Shown piece after piece: positions 11,006 to 18,945 of a DNA stretch of 64,000 nt. A program made the translations under genes and the position numbers. The number at the start of each line of letters is the position of its first letter. Positions within the stretch are counted from its first letter, which is position 1. The notes under the pieces are model-generated. The model was not told the origin of the DNA. It did no database searches and was given only the letters and a program-made list of their open reading frames with translations. This stretch comes from Caulobacter rhizosphaerae (GTDB lineage: Bacteria; Pseudomonadota; Alphaproteobacteria; Caulobacterales; Caulobacteraceae), in the NCBI RefSeq assembly GCF_010977555.1, contig NZ_CP048815.1:4890501-4954500 (forward strand), in the 5' to 3' direction.

Positions 11006-12052
11006 CTAGTCTTCCCCGAACAGCCCGCCCTGCACGATCTTCGGCGCCGAGACTGGTTCGGCCAGGCCCAGGTGCAGATAGGCCTTGCCGCAGGCCATCC
11101 GTCCGCGCGGAGTGCGCTGGATGAAGCCCTGCTGCATCAGGTAGGGCTCGATCACGTCCTCGACGGCGTCGCGGGCCTCGGCGATGGCGTAGGCGATGGT
11201 CTCCACGCCCACCGGGCCGCCGCCGTAGTTGTCGATCATGGCGCGCAGGTAGCGACGGTCCAGGGAGTCCAGGCCGGATTCGTCGACCTCGAGTCGCGCC
11301 AGGGCCATGCCCGCCGCCTTGCGGTCGATCACGGACGCGCCGTCGGCGGCGGCGAAGTCGCGGACCCGGCGCAGCAGGCGGCCGGCGACGCGCGGCGTGC
11401 CCCGGGCCCGCTTGGCGATTTCGTCGGCCCCATCGTCGGACAGCGGCGCGCCCATCTTGCGGGCGGCGTGCAGCAGCACGTGGCGCAGCTCGGCCGGGGT
11501 GTAGAACTCCAGACGGATCGGGATGCCGAAGCGGTCGCGCAGCGGCGTGGCCAGCATGCCGGCCCGGGTGGTGGCCGCCACCAGGGTGAACGGGGCCAGG
11601 TCAATGCGGATCGAGCGCGCCGAGGGCCCCTCGCCGATCACCAGGTCCAGCACATGGTCCTCCATGGCCGGATAGAGGATCTCCTCCACGGTCGAGGGCA
11701 GGCGATGGATCTCGTCGATGAACAGGACGTCGTTGGCTTCCAGGTTGGTCAGGATCGCCGCCAGGTCGCCGGCCTTGTTCAGCACCGGGCCCGAGGTGGC
11801 GCGAAAGTTGACGCCCAGCTCGCGGGCGACGATCTGCGCCAGGGTGGTCTTGCCCAGGCCCGGCGGGCCGAACAGCAGCACATGGTCCAGGGCCTCGCCC
11901 CGCCCCTTGGCCGCCTCGATGAAGATGCGGAGATTGCCCTTCGCCTGCTCCTGGCCGACGAACTCGGCCAGGGTCTGCGGGCGCATGGCGCGGTCGGAGG
12001 CGGTGGGGATCGTCTCGCCGTGTTGAGGCTCGCCGGAGATGATGCGGGTCAT
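11006..12052 (-). CDS. ruvB: Holliday junction branch-migration helicase RuvB
   Basis: The AAA+ motor that drives Holliday junction branch migration with RuvA. Walker A is GPPGLGKT (about 62-69), Walker B/DEIH is '[11 protein letters not shown]' (about 111-121), sensor I is '[11 protein letters not shown]', and the arginine finger region is '[11 protein letters not shown]'. A C-terminal winged helix follows ('[27 protein letters not shown]'). The 348-residue length is normal. It is separated from ruvA by a 121-bp repeat-containing spacer but is probably the third gene of ruvC-ruvA-ruvB. Confidence 0.98.
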   Translation of the reverse strand: MTRIISGEPQHGETIPTASDRAMRPQTLAEFVGQEQAKGNLRIFIEAAKGRGEALDHVLLFGPPGLGKTTLAQIVARELGVNFRATSGPVLNKAGDLAAILTNLEANDVLFIDEIHRLPSTVEEILYPAMEDHVLDLVIGEGPSARSIRIDLAPFTLVAATTRAGMLATPLRDRFGIPIRLEFYTPAELRHVLLHAARKMGAPLSDDGADEIAKRARGTPRVAGRLLRRVRDFAAADGASVIDRKAAGMALARLEVDESGLDSLDRRYLRAMIDNYGGGPVGVETIAYAIAEARDAVEDVIEPYLMQQGFIQRTPRGRMACGKAYLHLGLAEPVSAPKIVQGGLFGED

Positions 12053-12059
12053 GGGCGGA

Positions 12060-12175
12060 AGACCCCCTCAGTCGCTCCGCGACAGCTCCCCCAGAGGGGG
12101 AGCATCTGGCGGGACAAGATCCTCCCCCTCTGGGGGAGGTGGCCCGGAGGGCCGGAGGGGGCCGGCGCGGCGCTC
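12060..12175. repeat. Family D palindromic repeat pair between ruvA and ruvB
   Basis: The left unit has GCTCCCCCAGAGGGGGAGC and the right unit CCTCCCCCTCTGGGGGAGG followed by GGCCCGGAGGGCCGG. Together with the 5' part CCCCCTCAGTCGCTCCGCGAC this makes a nested palindromic block in the ruv transcript. Confidence 0.75.
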
Positions 12176-12788
12176 ACCGCCCCAGCTCCTGCAAACCGGC
12201 CTTGATCAGCGCCTGCACCGTCGCCTCGTCACCCAGCTTGGCGGCGGCCGCCTCCACCACCCGCCGCGCGTTGACCTCGGCAACGCCCAGGCCCATCAGC
12301 GCCGCCACCGCGTCGCCGGTCGGGGCCGGCTTGGCGGGCGCGGCCGGGGTCGTCGCCGGCGCGCCCAGGAACACCGGCCCGTCGGTGATCGGCTTGTCCT
12401 TCAGCTCGGTGACGATCCTCAGGGCCAGCTTGGGCCCGACGCCCGAGGCCCGCCCGACCGCCGCCTTGTCCTCGCGGGCCACCGCCGAGGCCAGCTCGGC
12501 CGGCGACAGCACGTCCAGCACCGCCATGGCCGCCTTGGGGCCCACGCCCTGGATGGCCTGCAGCAGCACGAAGGCCTTGCGGTCCTCGCGCGTGCCGAAA
12601 CCATAGAGCCGCAGGCCGGCGCTCTCGCTCCACTGGCTCTCGATATGCAGCAGGGCCTCCTCGCCCAGGGCCGGCAGGCGCTGCAGGGTGCGCGAGCCGC
12701 AGCGGACGACATAGCCCACGCCCATCACGTCGATCAGCGCCTCTTCCTCGCCGACCTCGGCGACGGCCCCTCTCAGGCGCCCGATCAT
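12174..12788 (-). CDS. ruvA: Holliday junction recognition protein RuvA
   Basis: RuvA binds four-way junctions as a tetramer and recruits RuvB. It has an OB-fold N-terminal domain (1-62, '[26 protein letters not shown]'). The helix-hairpin-helix repeats (about 70-145) show '[22 protein letters not shown]' and '[19 protein letters not shown]'. A flexible Ala/Pro linker precedes the C-terminal RuvB-binding domain (about 155-204, '[23 protein letters not shown]'). 204 residues. The start codon overlaps the ruvC stop (ATGA). Confidence 0.97.
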   Translation of the reverse strand: MIGRLRGAVAEVGEEEALIDVMGVGYVVRCGSRTLQRLPALGEEALLHIESQWSESAGLRLYGFGTREDRKAFVLLQAIQGVGPKAAMAVLDVLSPAELASAVAREDKAAVGRASGVGPKLALRIVTELKDKPITDGPVFLGAPATTPAAPAKPAPTGDAVAALMGLGVAEVNARRVVEAAAAKLGDEATVQALIKAGLQELGR

Positions 12789-13294
12789 GCCACTCTCCGG
12801 TTGGCGACGCGCAGGTTGGCGTGGGTGATGGCCACGGCCAGGGCGTCGGCGCAGTCGGCGGTGGTCTTGCCGGCCGTGGGCAGCAGGCAGGCGATCATGA
12901 AGCCGATCTGGGCCTTGTCGGCCGCCCCGGTGCCGACCACCGCCTTCTTGACCAGGCGGGTCGAATATTCGGCCACCAGCAGGCCGGCGCGCGCGGGGGC
13001 GATCAGGGCGGCGGCGCGGGCGTGGCCAAGCTTCAGGGTCGACTGGGCGTTGGTGTTGAGGAACACCTCCTCGACCGCCGCCTCGTCGGGCCTGTGTTCC
13101 TCGATCACCGCGCAGATCCCCTCGAACAGGTGCAGCAGGCGGGCGGCGAAGTCGGCCTTCTCGTCGGGGGCGATCACCCCGTGGGCGACATGGCTCATGC
13201 GCGAGCCCTCGACGCTGAGCACGCCCCAGCCAGTGCGGCGCAGGCCGGGGTCGAGCCCCAGGATCCGGATCGGGATGCGATTCGCGTTCATCAT
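12785..13294 (-). CDS. ruvC: Holliday junction resolvase RuvC
   Basis: The RNase H-fold endonuclease that cuts Holliday junctions symmetrically. Catalytic acidic residues are visible in '[16 protein letters not shown]' (first Asp), '[11 protein letters not shown]' (Glu) and '[15 protein letters not shown]' (last two Asp). The frame is open to 13327; ATG 13294 or 13291 gives a normal length of about 168-169 residues, and no start has a convincing Shine-Dalgarno. The stop overlaps the ruvA start, so ruvC-ruvA are translationally coupled. Confidence 0.96.
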   Translation of the reverse strand: MMNANRIPIRILGLDPGLRRTGWGVLSVEGSRMSHVAHGVIAPDEKADFAARLLHLFEGICAVIEEHRPDEAAVEEVFLNTNAQSTLKLGHARAAALIAPARAGLLVAEYSTRLVKKAVVGTGAADKAQIGFMIACLLPTAGKTTADCADALAVAITHANLRVANRRVA

Positions 13295-13456
13295 GTGTTC
13301 TCGCACCATCGCCCGTTTCCTGGCCAAGGAAAAGGCGTGACTTGCCTAACGAAACCTTAAGCTTGCCGGCAGGACGGCGACGGTCGACGTCGGCCGATTG
13401 CCAAATCGCCGGAGAGGCCTCACAGACCCACGGTCAAGCTTTCAGGAGACGCGTAG

Positions 13457-13969
13457 ATGTCGGCGATCGTGTTCATGGCGGGCTTCGCCGCCGCGTGGTG
13501 GGTGATGGGCCTGGGGCTGCAGGCCCCCGTCGGCCAACTGGCGGTCGGTCCGGTCGTCTCCGTCGCCATGATCCTGTTCGCCCGCTGGCGGTTGAGGAAC
13601 GTTCCGCCGGCCTCGAGCGCGCGGGCGGCCCGCAGCCGTCGCATCATCGGATGGGCCCTGGGCGGCGAGGGCGTGGCCATCGCCGTCGTCAGCCACCTGA
13701 TGGTCAAGGCCGGCCTGATCGCCTTCATCGTCCCGGCGGTCGCCATCATCGTGGGCCTGCACTTCCTGCCGCTGGCCAAGCTGTTCCAGGTCAAGATCTA
13801 CTACGTCGCCGGCGCGCTGATCACCCTGGCCGGCCTCGCGGGCCTGGCCGTCGACGCGCCGCATCGGGCGCTGGTCACCGGCCTGGCTTCGGCGATTCTG
13901 TTGTGGCTGACCTGCGCCTACCGGCTGACGTTCGAGCATCGCTCGCCGGCGCCCCTTCCGGTGGCCTGA
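13457..13969 (+). CDS. Multi-spanning membrane protein of unknown function
   Basis: 170 residues with five to six hydrophobic helices: about 2-22, 27-42, 65-85 ('GWALGGEGVAIAVVSHLMV'), 88-108 ('GLIAFIVPAVAIIVGLHFLPL'), 114-131 and 138-156. A basic loop at 45-63 (RWRLRNVPPASSARAARSRR) suggests a cytoplasmic segment. AGGAG lies 9 nt before ATG 13457. I do not recognise a characterised family. It is divergent from ruvC and convergent with the nucleoside hydrolase gene, so it is transcribed alone. Confidence 0.75.
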   Translation: MSAIVFMAGFAAAWWVMGLGLQAPVGQLAVGPVVSVAMILFARWRLRNVPPASSARAARSRRIIGWALGGEGVAIAVVSHLMVKAGLIAFIVPAVAIIVGLHFLPLAKLFQVKIYYVAGALITLAGLAGLAVDAPHRALVTGLASAILLWLTCAYRLTFEHRSPAPLPVA

Positions 13970-13973
13970 GGGC

Positions 13974-14909
13974 CTAGGCCGGGCTGAGCGCCGGGGCGCG
14001 GAACAGGCGGGCCAGCAGCAGGGCCTCGACGGCCGGCGCGTCGACGAAGACGCAGATCTCGGCGTTGGGCTCGCCGTCGACCCGCTCCAGCCGGCCCAGG
14101 TGCTCGCCGTCGGTCAGCACCCGCAGGCGCGCGGGCTCGAAGACGAACAGTTCCGGCGCCACCAGGCTGGCGGCGACCACCGCGTCGTGCGGGTGGCAGC
14201 CGTCCTCCAGGCCCCAGGCCCGATGGTGGAAGGCCATGTAGGGGCCCATCGCCTTGTTCAGCCGGGCCGACAGAGGCGTGCCGCAGGCGGTCGAGCCCTG
14301 GGCCATGGCCTGGGCGGTCAGGGTGACTCGCGAGGTGACGTCCAGCGGCACGACGCGCGGCAGGACCCCGCGCTCCAGCACCCGGGCCAGGGCCTCGGCG
14401 TCGCTCCAGCTGTTGAAGTCGGCCCCGCCCGCCGCCTTGCCCTCGACCGCGAAGGCCCCGGCCATGATCGTCGGCCGCCAGCCCTTGAAGGCGCCGGCGT
14501 CCTCCAGCAGCCCCTGGGCCAGGTTGGTCAGCGGCCCCAGGAAGAGACCGGCCACCTTGGCGCGTGCGCGGAAGGCCAGCAGGCTGCCGCCCTGGCCGCG
14601 GTCCAGCTCCGGCAGCTTCCAGCGCTGGGAGAAGCCCGCGCCGTTCAGGCCGTCGACGCCGTGGGCCGGGCGCATCCGCTCGACCCGCCGCTTGGCGACG
14701 CCGGAGCCGGCGCCGATATAGACCTCGGCCGGGCAGCCGGCCAGGCGCAGCACCCCGCGGGCATTGGCGGCCGCCTGGTCGACATAGGTGTTGCCGAACA
14801 CCGCCGAGACCGAGACGATCTCCACCGCGTCGCGCGAACGCGCCAGCATGGCCAGGGCCAGGGCGTCGTCCACGCCGCAGTCGGTGTCGATATGCAGGCG
14901 CAGCGGCAT
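13974..14909 (-). CDS. Inosine/uridine-preferring nucleoside hydrolase family protein
   Basis: Hydrolyses the N-glycosidic bond of ribonucleosides in purine/pyrimidine salvage. The Ca-binding N-terminal signature 'HIDTDCGVDDALALAMLA' (about 6-23) is present, with further conserved blocks 'VSAVFGNTYVDQAAANARGVL' and 'GPLTNLAQGLLE'. The C-terminal active-site region is 'HPHDAVVAASLVAPELF' (the HDA motif). ATG 14909 gives 311 residues, the usual length. The frame stays open far upstream through the mgtC region, but that is GC-rich antisense without coding character. Confidence 0.93.
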   Translation of the reverse strand: MPLRLHIDTDCGVDDALALAMLARSRDAVEIVSVSAVFGNTYVDQAAANARGVLRLAGCPAEVYIGAGSGVAKRRVERMRPAHGVDGLNGAGFSQRWKLPELDRGQGGSLLAFRARAKVAGLFLGPLTNLAQGLLEDAGAFKGWRPTIMAGAFAVEGKAAGGADFNSWSDAEALARVLERGVLPRVVPLDVTSRVTLTAQAMAQGSTACGTPLSARLNKAMGPYMAFHHRAWGLEDGCHPHDAVVAASLVAPELFVFEPARLRVLTDGEHLGRLERVDGEPNAEICVFVDAPAVEALLLARLFRAPALSPA

Positions 14910-14980
14910 GGCCGCAGCATAGCGCGAGACGGCCGCCCGCGAGAAGACGCCGCCGCCCGTACACGCAGGCTTTACCGGCC

Positions 14981-15610
14981 CTAACCGCCCAGGCCGAAGA
15001 TCAGCGGCGTCGACAGCAGGCAGAAGAACAGGGCCACGCCGGTCAGCCACAGCGCCGTCCGCAGGGCTCGGAACCGCCCCACGCCGAGACGGGCGCGGAT
15101 CCACCGGGTCTGGACGCAAAGATGCCAGGCCGCCGCGCCGAGGCCCAGCAGGAGGCCCGCCAGCCGAACCGGCGGCGTCCCCGCGCGAGCGAGGACGGCG
15201 GCGACCGAGATCGAGATGGCCAGCGGCGCGGCGTAGAAGCACTGCAGGTCGAACGGCGTCCGCAGGGTGGCGTGGTTGACCGGTCGCCCCTCGCGCCGCA
15301 GCACGCCGGCCGCCAGGACCAGCGGCAACAGGCTGAAGGTCAGGGCCCGGAACAGCAACGGCGCTGGGCCAAAGGTCCCCGCCGCCTCGCCCAGCGCGCT
15401 GCCCATGGCCAGGTCCAGCCCGTGGGCCGCCAGGATCGAGATCAGCAGGAACAGCGGCGCACTCACCCGATCGGCGGCCCGCTCGCCAGCCGCGTCGCTG
15501 ATCTGCGCCGGCTCCAGCAGCACCCGCCACAGCGTGAGCGGATAGAACAGCAGCCCGGTCATCAGCTCGTAGAGGATCTCCTCGAGCGTGCGAAAACGAA
15601 GACGTTCCAT
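14981..15610 (-). CDS. YIP1-like integral membrane protein
   Basis: About 209 residues starting at ATG 15610 (AGGTGGGG 8 nt upstream; an in-frame GTG at 15622 is less likely). An N-terminal amphipathic segment 'LRFRTLEEILYELMTGLLFYPLTLWRVLLEPAQISD' is followed by four to five membrane helices: 'SAPLFLLISILAAHGLDL', 'LLFRALTFSLLPLVLAAGVL', 'CFYAAPLAISISVAAVLA', 'LAGLLLGLGAAAWHLCV' and 'LWLTGVALFFCLLSTPLIF'. The arrangement resembles Yip1-domain proteins. Function unknown. Confidence 0.75.
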   Translation of the reverse strand: MERLRFRTLEEILYELMTGLLFYPLTLWRVLLEPAQISDAAGERAADRVSAPLFLLISILAAHGLDLAMGSALGEAAGTFGPAPLLFRALTFSLLPLVLAAGVLRREGRPVNHATLRTPFDLQCFYAAPLAISISVAAVLARAGTPPVRLAGLLLGLGAAAWHLCVQTRWIRARLGVGRFRALRTALWLTGVALFFCLLSTPLIFGLGG

Positions 15611-15724
15611 GGCGTACCCCACCTGGCGGTCCGGGAACCAAACACTCCAGCTTGCGGATTCGGCTCAGGTCGCGTCGAGCGCGCGTGAAAAAATTTAGCG
15701 GACAACCTGCAGCTTCAGGCCCGC

Positions 15725-16414
15725 TCAGTCCTTGCGCGGCAGGATGGCGAACTCCAGCACGCGGGGATCGGCGCGCAGGGCGGCCGACAGCTCGTCCAGG
15801 CGCAGCACGCCCCGGCCGGAGAACGGCCCCGACAAGGCGAACACCGTCCCGCCCTCGGCCAGTTCCTGGCAGACCCGCGCGCCTTTCAGGTCGAAGGCCT
15901 CCAGCATGCGCCGCAGTTCGGCCTCGTCGATCACGGCGTCGCGGCGCGAGCGCACGGTGATCTCGGCGAAGTTCTTCTGCGGCATGTGGCGGTCCAGCCA
16001 GCGGGCGGCGCTCAGCACCACCAGCGACAGCGCCGTGCCGCCGATCGCCAGCTCGTACAGGCCGACCCCGAACAGGGTGCCGATCGCCGAGGTGATCCAC
16101 AGCGACGCGGCCGTGGTCAGGCCGTGCACCGAGGCGCCCTGCTGGAAGATCACCCCGCCGCACAGGAAGCCGACGCCGGTCAGGATGCCGTGGGCCATGC
16201 GGACGGGATCGATGCGCACGACTTCGTTCGGCGCGCCCTCCAGCCAGGTGATCTGGTGCACGGCCGCCAGCATCAGCAGGGCCGAGGCCAGGGCGACCAG
16301 CATGTGGGTGCGCAGGCCGGCCGGCCGGGCCCGGTACTCCCGCTCGAACCCGATCGCCCCGCCGGCCGCCAGGGCGCCGAGGATGGGCAGGGCCAGTTGC
16401 AGGGGCGCGTCCAT
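15725..16414 (-). CDS. mgtC: MgtC/SapB-family membrane protein
   Basis: MgtC proteins help bacteria grow at low Mg2+ and restrain the F-ATPase in some pathogens. The protein has the conserved MgtC N-terminal set of helices: 'LALPILGALAAGGAIGFEREYRARPAGLRTHMLVALASAL' (with the family's GxERE motif), 'RMAHGILTGVGFLCGGVIFQQG' and 'GLTTAASLWITSAIGTLFGVGLYELAI'. An ACT-like cytoplasmic C-terminal domain follows (about 150-229). ATG 16414 was chosen as the first residue of the family's N-terminus (229 aa); there is no good Shine-Dalgarno, and the frame continues to 16483. Confidence 0.93.
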   Translation of the reverse strand: MDAPLQLALPILGALAAGGAIGFEREYRARPAGLRTHMLVALASALLMLAAVHQITWLEGAPNEVVRIDPVRMAHGILTGVGFLCGGVIFQQGASVHGLTTAASLWITSAIGTLFGVGLYELAIGGTALSLVVLSAARWLDRHMPQKNFAEITVRSRRDAVIDEAELRRMLEAFDLKGARVCQELAEGGTVFALSGPFSGRGVLRLDELSAALRADPRVLEFAILPRKD

Positions 16415-16484
16415 GCGGGAGGAACGGATGAAGGGGAGCCGCGATCCCTTTCGCCTTGCGAGACAAGGGGTCGAAGAACGCAAA

Positions 16485-16518
16485 AGCCGCGCCCAGCGGT
16501 CAGGCTGGGCGCGGCTTC
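16485..16518 (-). terminator. Intrinsic terminator of yebC
   Basis: A perfect 14-bp stem AAGCCGCGCCCAGC / GCTGGGCGCGGCTT with a 6-nt loop. On the minus strand it is followed by TTTGC. It lies 70 bp past the yebC stop and just upstream of mgtC. Confidence 0.85.
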
Positions 16519-16526
16519 AACATTTG

Positions 16527-16580
16527 AGAGACCCCTCATCCGGCCCTTCGTCCCACCTTCTCCCGCAAGGGGAGAAGGAA
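16527..16580. repeat. Family D-like repeat next to yebC
   Basis: CCCCTCATCCGGCCC then CCTTCTCCCGCAAGGGGAGAAGG, a 9-bp stem with a short loop. Same style as the other GC-rich intergenic repeats. Confidence 0.55.
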
Positions 16581-16587
16581 AGTGGAT

Positions 16588-17343
16588 CTAGCCCAGCTTG
16601 GCGGCGTCCTCGTCGCTGATCTCTTCGTTGGAATAGACGTCCTGGACGTCGTCGTCCTCGTTGAGCGCGTCGAGCAGCTTCATCAGGGTGGCCACGGCGT
16701 CGCCGGTGACCGGGACCTGGCTCTTGGGGCGCCAGGCGATCTTGGTGTTGCTGGCCACGCCGAACTTGGCCTCCAGGGCGGCGGCCACGTCGTTGAGGTC
16801 CTCGAAGGCGGTGTAGACCGTGTGGCCCTCGCCCTCCTCGTCCATGTCCGACACCACGTCGTCGGCGCCGGCCTCGATGGCGGCCTCCATCATGTCGTCT
16901 TCCGACGCGGCCTTGGCCGGATAGCTGATCTGGCCGACGCGGTCATAGTTGAAGGTCACCGAGCCGGTGGCCCCCATGTTGCCGCCCATCTTGGTGAAGT
17001 AGGAGCGGACATTGGCGGCGGCGCGGTTCCTGTTGTCGGTCAGCACCTCGACGATGATTCCGACGCCGCCGGCGGCGACGCCTTCGTAGCGGATCTCGGT
17101 GTAGTCGGCGGCGTCGCCCATCTGCGACTTCTTGATCGCGCGGTCGATGACGTCCTTGGGCAGGCTCTCGGCCTTGGCGTTGTTCACCGCCAGGCGCAGG
17201 CGCGGGTTCATGTTCGGGTCGGGCAGGCCCGCCTTGGCCGCCACGGTGATCTCCCGCGACAGCTTGGAGAACAGCTTGGACCGCGCGGCGTCGGCGCGGC
17301 CCTTGCGGTGCATGATGTTCTTGAATTTCGAGTGGCCGGCCAT
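16588..17343 (-). CDS. yebC: YebC/PmpR (TACO1) family protein
   Basis: 251 residues. The N-terminal signature '[32 protein letters not shown]' and the block '[27 protein letters not shown]' are diagnostic. YebC proteins act on DNA as regulators in some species, and YebC/TACO1 members help ribosomes through polyproline or stalled stretches. The acidic C-terminus ('[25 protein letters not shown]') is typical. In many proteobacteria yebC precedes ruvC; here the genes are about 3 kb apart on the same strand, with mgtC and others between. Confidence 0.97.
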   Translation of the reverse strand: MAGHSKFKNIMHRKGRADAARSKLFSKLSREITVAAKAGLPDPNMNPRLRLAVNNAKAESLPKDVIDRAIKKSQMGDAADYTEIRYEGVAAGGVGIIVEVLTDNRNRAAANVRSYFTKMGGNMGATGSVTFNYDRVGQISYPAKAASEDDMMEAAIEAGADDVVSDMDEEGEGHTVYTAFEDLNDVAAALEAKFGVASNTKIAWRPKSQVPVTGDAVATLMKLLDALNEDDDVQDVYSNEEISDEDAAKLG

Positions 17344-17451
17344 TCGGGGGGCTCTTCTCTGGTCTGCGAATGAAAGGTAGGGCGCGCTTCTAGCCCTTGG
17401 CGCCCCATATTGTCATCCTCCAAGCTTAGACTGTCGCGCTGGAGGCGCTTG

Positions 17452-17763
17452 ATGACCCCGTCCGATTTCCTGTCCGAACCGTTCGACCCGGCTCGCCTGG
17501 GGGCCCTGGAGGCGCAGGACCAGGACGCGATTCATGCGGCGGGCAGGTCCTCGGCCCTGGCGACGGGCGCCGCGGCGGCCGGCGCCCTGTCGACCGGCGC
17601 CGCCGCGCTGGCCGGCCTGGCGGTGGGAGCCTTGGCGGTGGGAGCCCTGGCCATCGGCGCCCTGGCCATCGGTCGCCTGTCGATCGGCCGGGCGCGGATC
17701 CGCCGGCTGGAGATCGACGAACTGATCGTCCATCGCGTGTCGCCGAGAAAAAAGCTGCGCTAG
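17452..17763 (+). CDS. Small Ala/Gly/Ile-repeat protein with a GALAIG array
   Basis: 103 residues from ATG 17452, with GGAGG 6 nt upstream (so the longer frame from 17410 is not used). The centre is a run of short repeats: GALAVGALAIGALAIGRLSIG (about residues 65-85), preceded by ALATGAAAAGALSTGAAALAG. A conserved-looking tail follows, 'RARIRRLEIDELIVHRVSP'. The repeat has a 5-6 residue period like a beta-helix or membrane-hairpin array. I recognise this as a widespread but uncharacterised bacterial pattern. Function unknown. Confidence 0.7.
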   Translation: MTPSDFLSEPFDPARLGALEAQDQDAIHAAGRSSALATGAAAAGALSTGAAALAGLAVGALAVGALAIGALAIGRLSIGRARIRRLEIDELIVHRVSPRKKLR

Positions 17764-17880
17764 GCGACCTCCGTTAACAGCCTTGATCCGCAGCCCCAAT
17801 ATGAAAGCTTTGTCGCGACTTCTTCGTCACCGCCGCAACCTATTGTAGCTTGCCCCATAGACACCTCTGGGGAGGGCGAC

Positions 17881-18312
17881 ATGGATTTTGTCTCTTGGCT
17901 TCTAACTCTGATCGGAATTGGCAGTGACCGCACGATGCATCAAAGCAGTCAGCGTGCTGAAGCGGCGCGATTGAATGCGGAGGTCGCGGGAGAAGCAGGG
18001 CGAGTTTTGGACATTATAGCGGCAGCTACACCACGCCTCACACGACGCTGCACCCAGCTATGCGGCGAAGATGCAGAAGATTGCATCAAAATATCAAACT
18101 TTTTGACAGAACAACGTGATGCCGCAAATCAAATAATCAAGATGACCGAGGGCATTAAAAAGAAAATAGAGGAAACAAACAGCTTTACCAACTGGAATAG
18201 GATAATTTCTGAACTTCATTCTTGGCGAGCGAATGCAACCCGAATAGTCCCGTGGGTTCAAGATATCGTGGATAGATTTGATACTGTCCTGCATGAAGCC
18301 GGTGCGAGGTAG
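17881..18312 (+). CDS. AT-rich orphan protein of unknown function
   Basis: 143 residues with GGGGAGGGCGAC directly before ATG 17881. An N-terminal hydrophobic segment (MDFVSWLLTLIGIG) is followed by a helical, charged body ('SQRAEAARLNAEVAGEAGRVLDII', 'FLTEQRDAANQIIKMTEGIKKKIEETNSF'), suggesting a membrane-tethered helical bundle or coiled coil. The DNA is visibly richer in A/T than its neighbours and uses codons such as ATA, AAA and TTG that are rare here. With a strong terminator right behind it, this is a good candidate for recent horizontal acquisition. I recognise no family. Confidence 0.7.
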   Translation: MDFVSWLLTLIGIGSDRTMHQSSQRAEAARLNAEVAGEAGRVLDIIAAATPRLTRRCTQLCGEDAEDCIKISNFLTEQRDAANQIIKMTEGIKKKIEETNSFTNWNRIISELHSWRANATRIVPWVQDIVDRFDTVLHEAGAR

Positions 18313-18320
18313 CGTCGCCT

Positions 18321-18353
18321 AAGCCCCCAGCAGGAGACTCCTGCTAGGGGCTT
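18321..18353 (+). terminator. Strong hairpin terminator between the AT-rich gene and ohr
   Basis: Nested stem AAGCCCC-C-AGCAGGA / TCCTGCT-A-GGGGCTT with a 3-nt loop and one C/A mismatch. It lies between convergent genes and can stop transcription from both sides. Confidence 0.85.
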
Positions 18354-18368
18354 CAGGTTTCAAATCTC

Positions 18369-18782
18369 CTACGCCACCTTCAGCACGACATCCACATTGC
18401 CGCGCGTGGCCTTCGAGTAGGGGCAGACCTCGTGCGCCGCGTGCAGCAGCTTCTCGGCCGTCTCGCGGTCCAGGTCCGGCGCGTTCAGGGTCAGGCGCAC
18501 GCCGACGTGGAAGCTGGTGTCGTCCTTGATCAGGTCGACCTCGCTGTCCAGGCTGTGCTCGCCCAGCTTGACCCCCTGGTTGCGGGCCACCAGGCCCAGG
18601 GCGCCCAGGAAGCAGGCGCTGTAGCCGGCCGCGAACAGTTGCTCGGGATTGGTCCCATTCCCGTCGCCGCCCATCGACTTGGGATAGGCCAGCTTGACGT
18701 CCAGATGGCCGTCGTCGGACTTGGCCGTGCCCTGCCGGCCGCCGACGGCGTGGGCATGGGCGGTGTAGATGGCGTCGGTCAT
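18369..18782 (-). CDS. ohr: Organic hydroperoxide resistance protein Ohr
   Basis: A thiol peroxidase of the OsmC/Ohr family that reduces organic hydroperoxides in the cytoplasm. The two redox cysteines are Cys57 ('AAGYSACFLGAL') and Cys120 ('AHEVCPYSKATRGN'), both in diagnostic Ohr contexts. 137 residues, normal length. Ohr is usually controlled by a MarR-type OhrR; none lies next to it here (the MarR gene at 25767-26207 is 7 kb away). A short palindrome upstream (18859-18870) is a possible regulator site. Confidence 0.95.
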   Translation of the reverse strand: MTDAIYTAHAHAVGGRQGTAKSDDGHLDVKLAYPKSMGGDGNGTNPEQLFAAGYSACFLGALGLVARNQGVKLGEHSLDSEVDLIKDDTSFHVGVRLTLNAPDLDRETAEKLLHAAHEVCPYSKATRGNVDVVLKVA

Positions 18783-18858
18783 GGGGAGGGCTCCTTGCTC
18801 CAGGTCCGCAAGACTTGGACCCCCTGTCCCGCGCGCGCAAGGCCGCCCGCTTCCGGAT

Positions 18859-18870
18859 TTACAGATGTAA
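18859..18870. promoter_or_regulatory. Possible operator upstream of ohr
   Basis: The perfect palindrome TTACAGATGTAA sits in an AT-rich patch 77 bp upstream of the ohr start and 76 bp upstream of the plus-strand secreted protein gene. The position suits OhrR-type control, but the sequence is not a proven OhrR box. Confidence 0.35.
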
Positions 18871-18945
18871 TAGATAACTGCTACGCTTGCGCCACCGAGG
18901 TCGCCGGCTGGCGCCTTGGGCCGGACACGCGACGGAAGGGGAACA

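Noticed and set aside
13974..16466. An 830-codon minus-strand frame spanning three genes
   Set aside because: Only its 3' part (13974-14909) is the nucleoside hydrolase; the rest lies in the shadow of mgtC and the YIP1-like gene in another frame.
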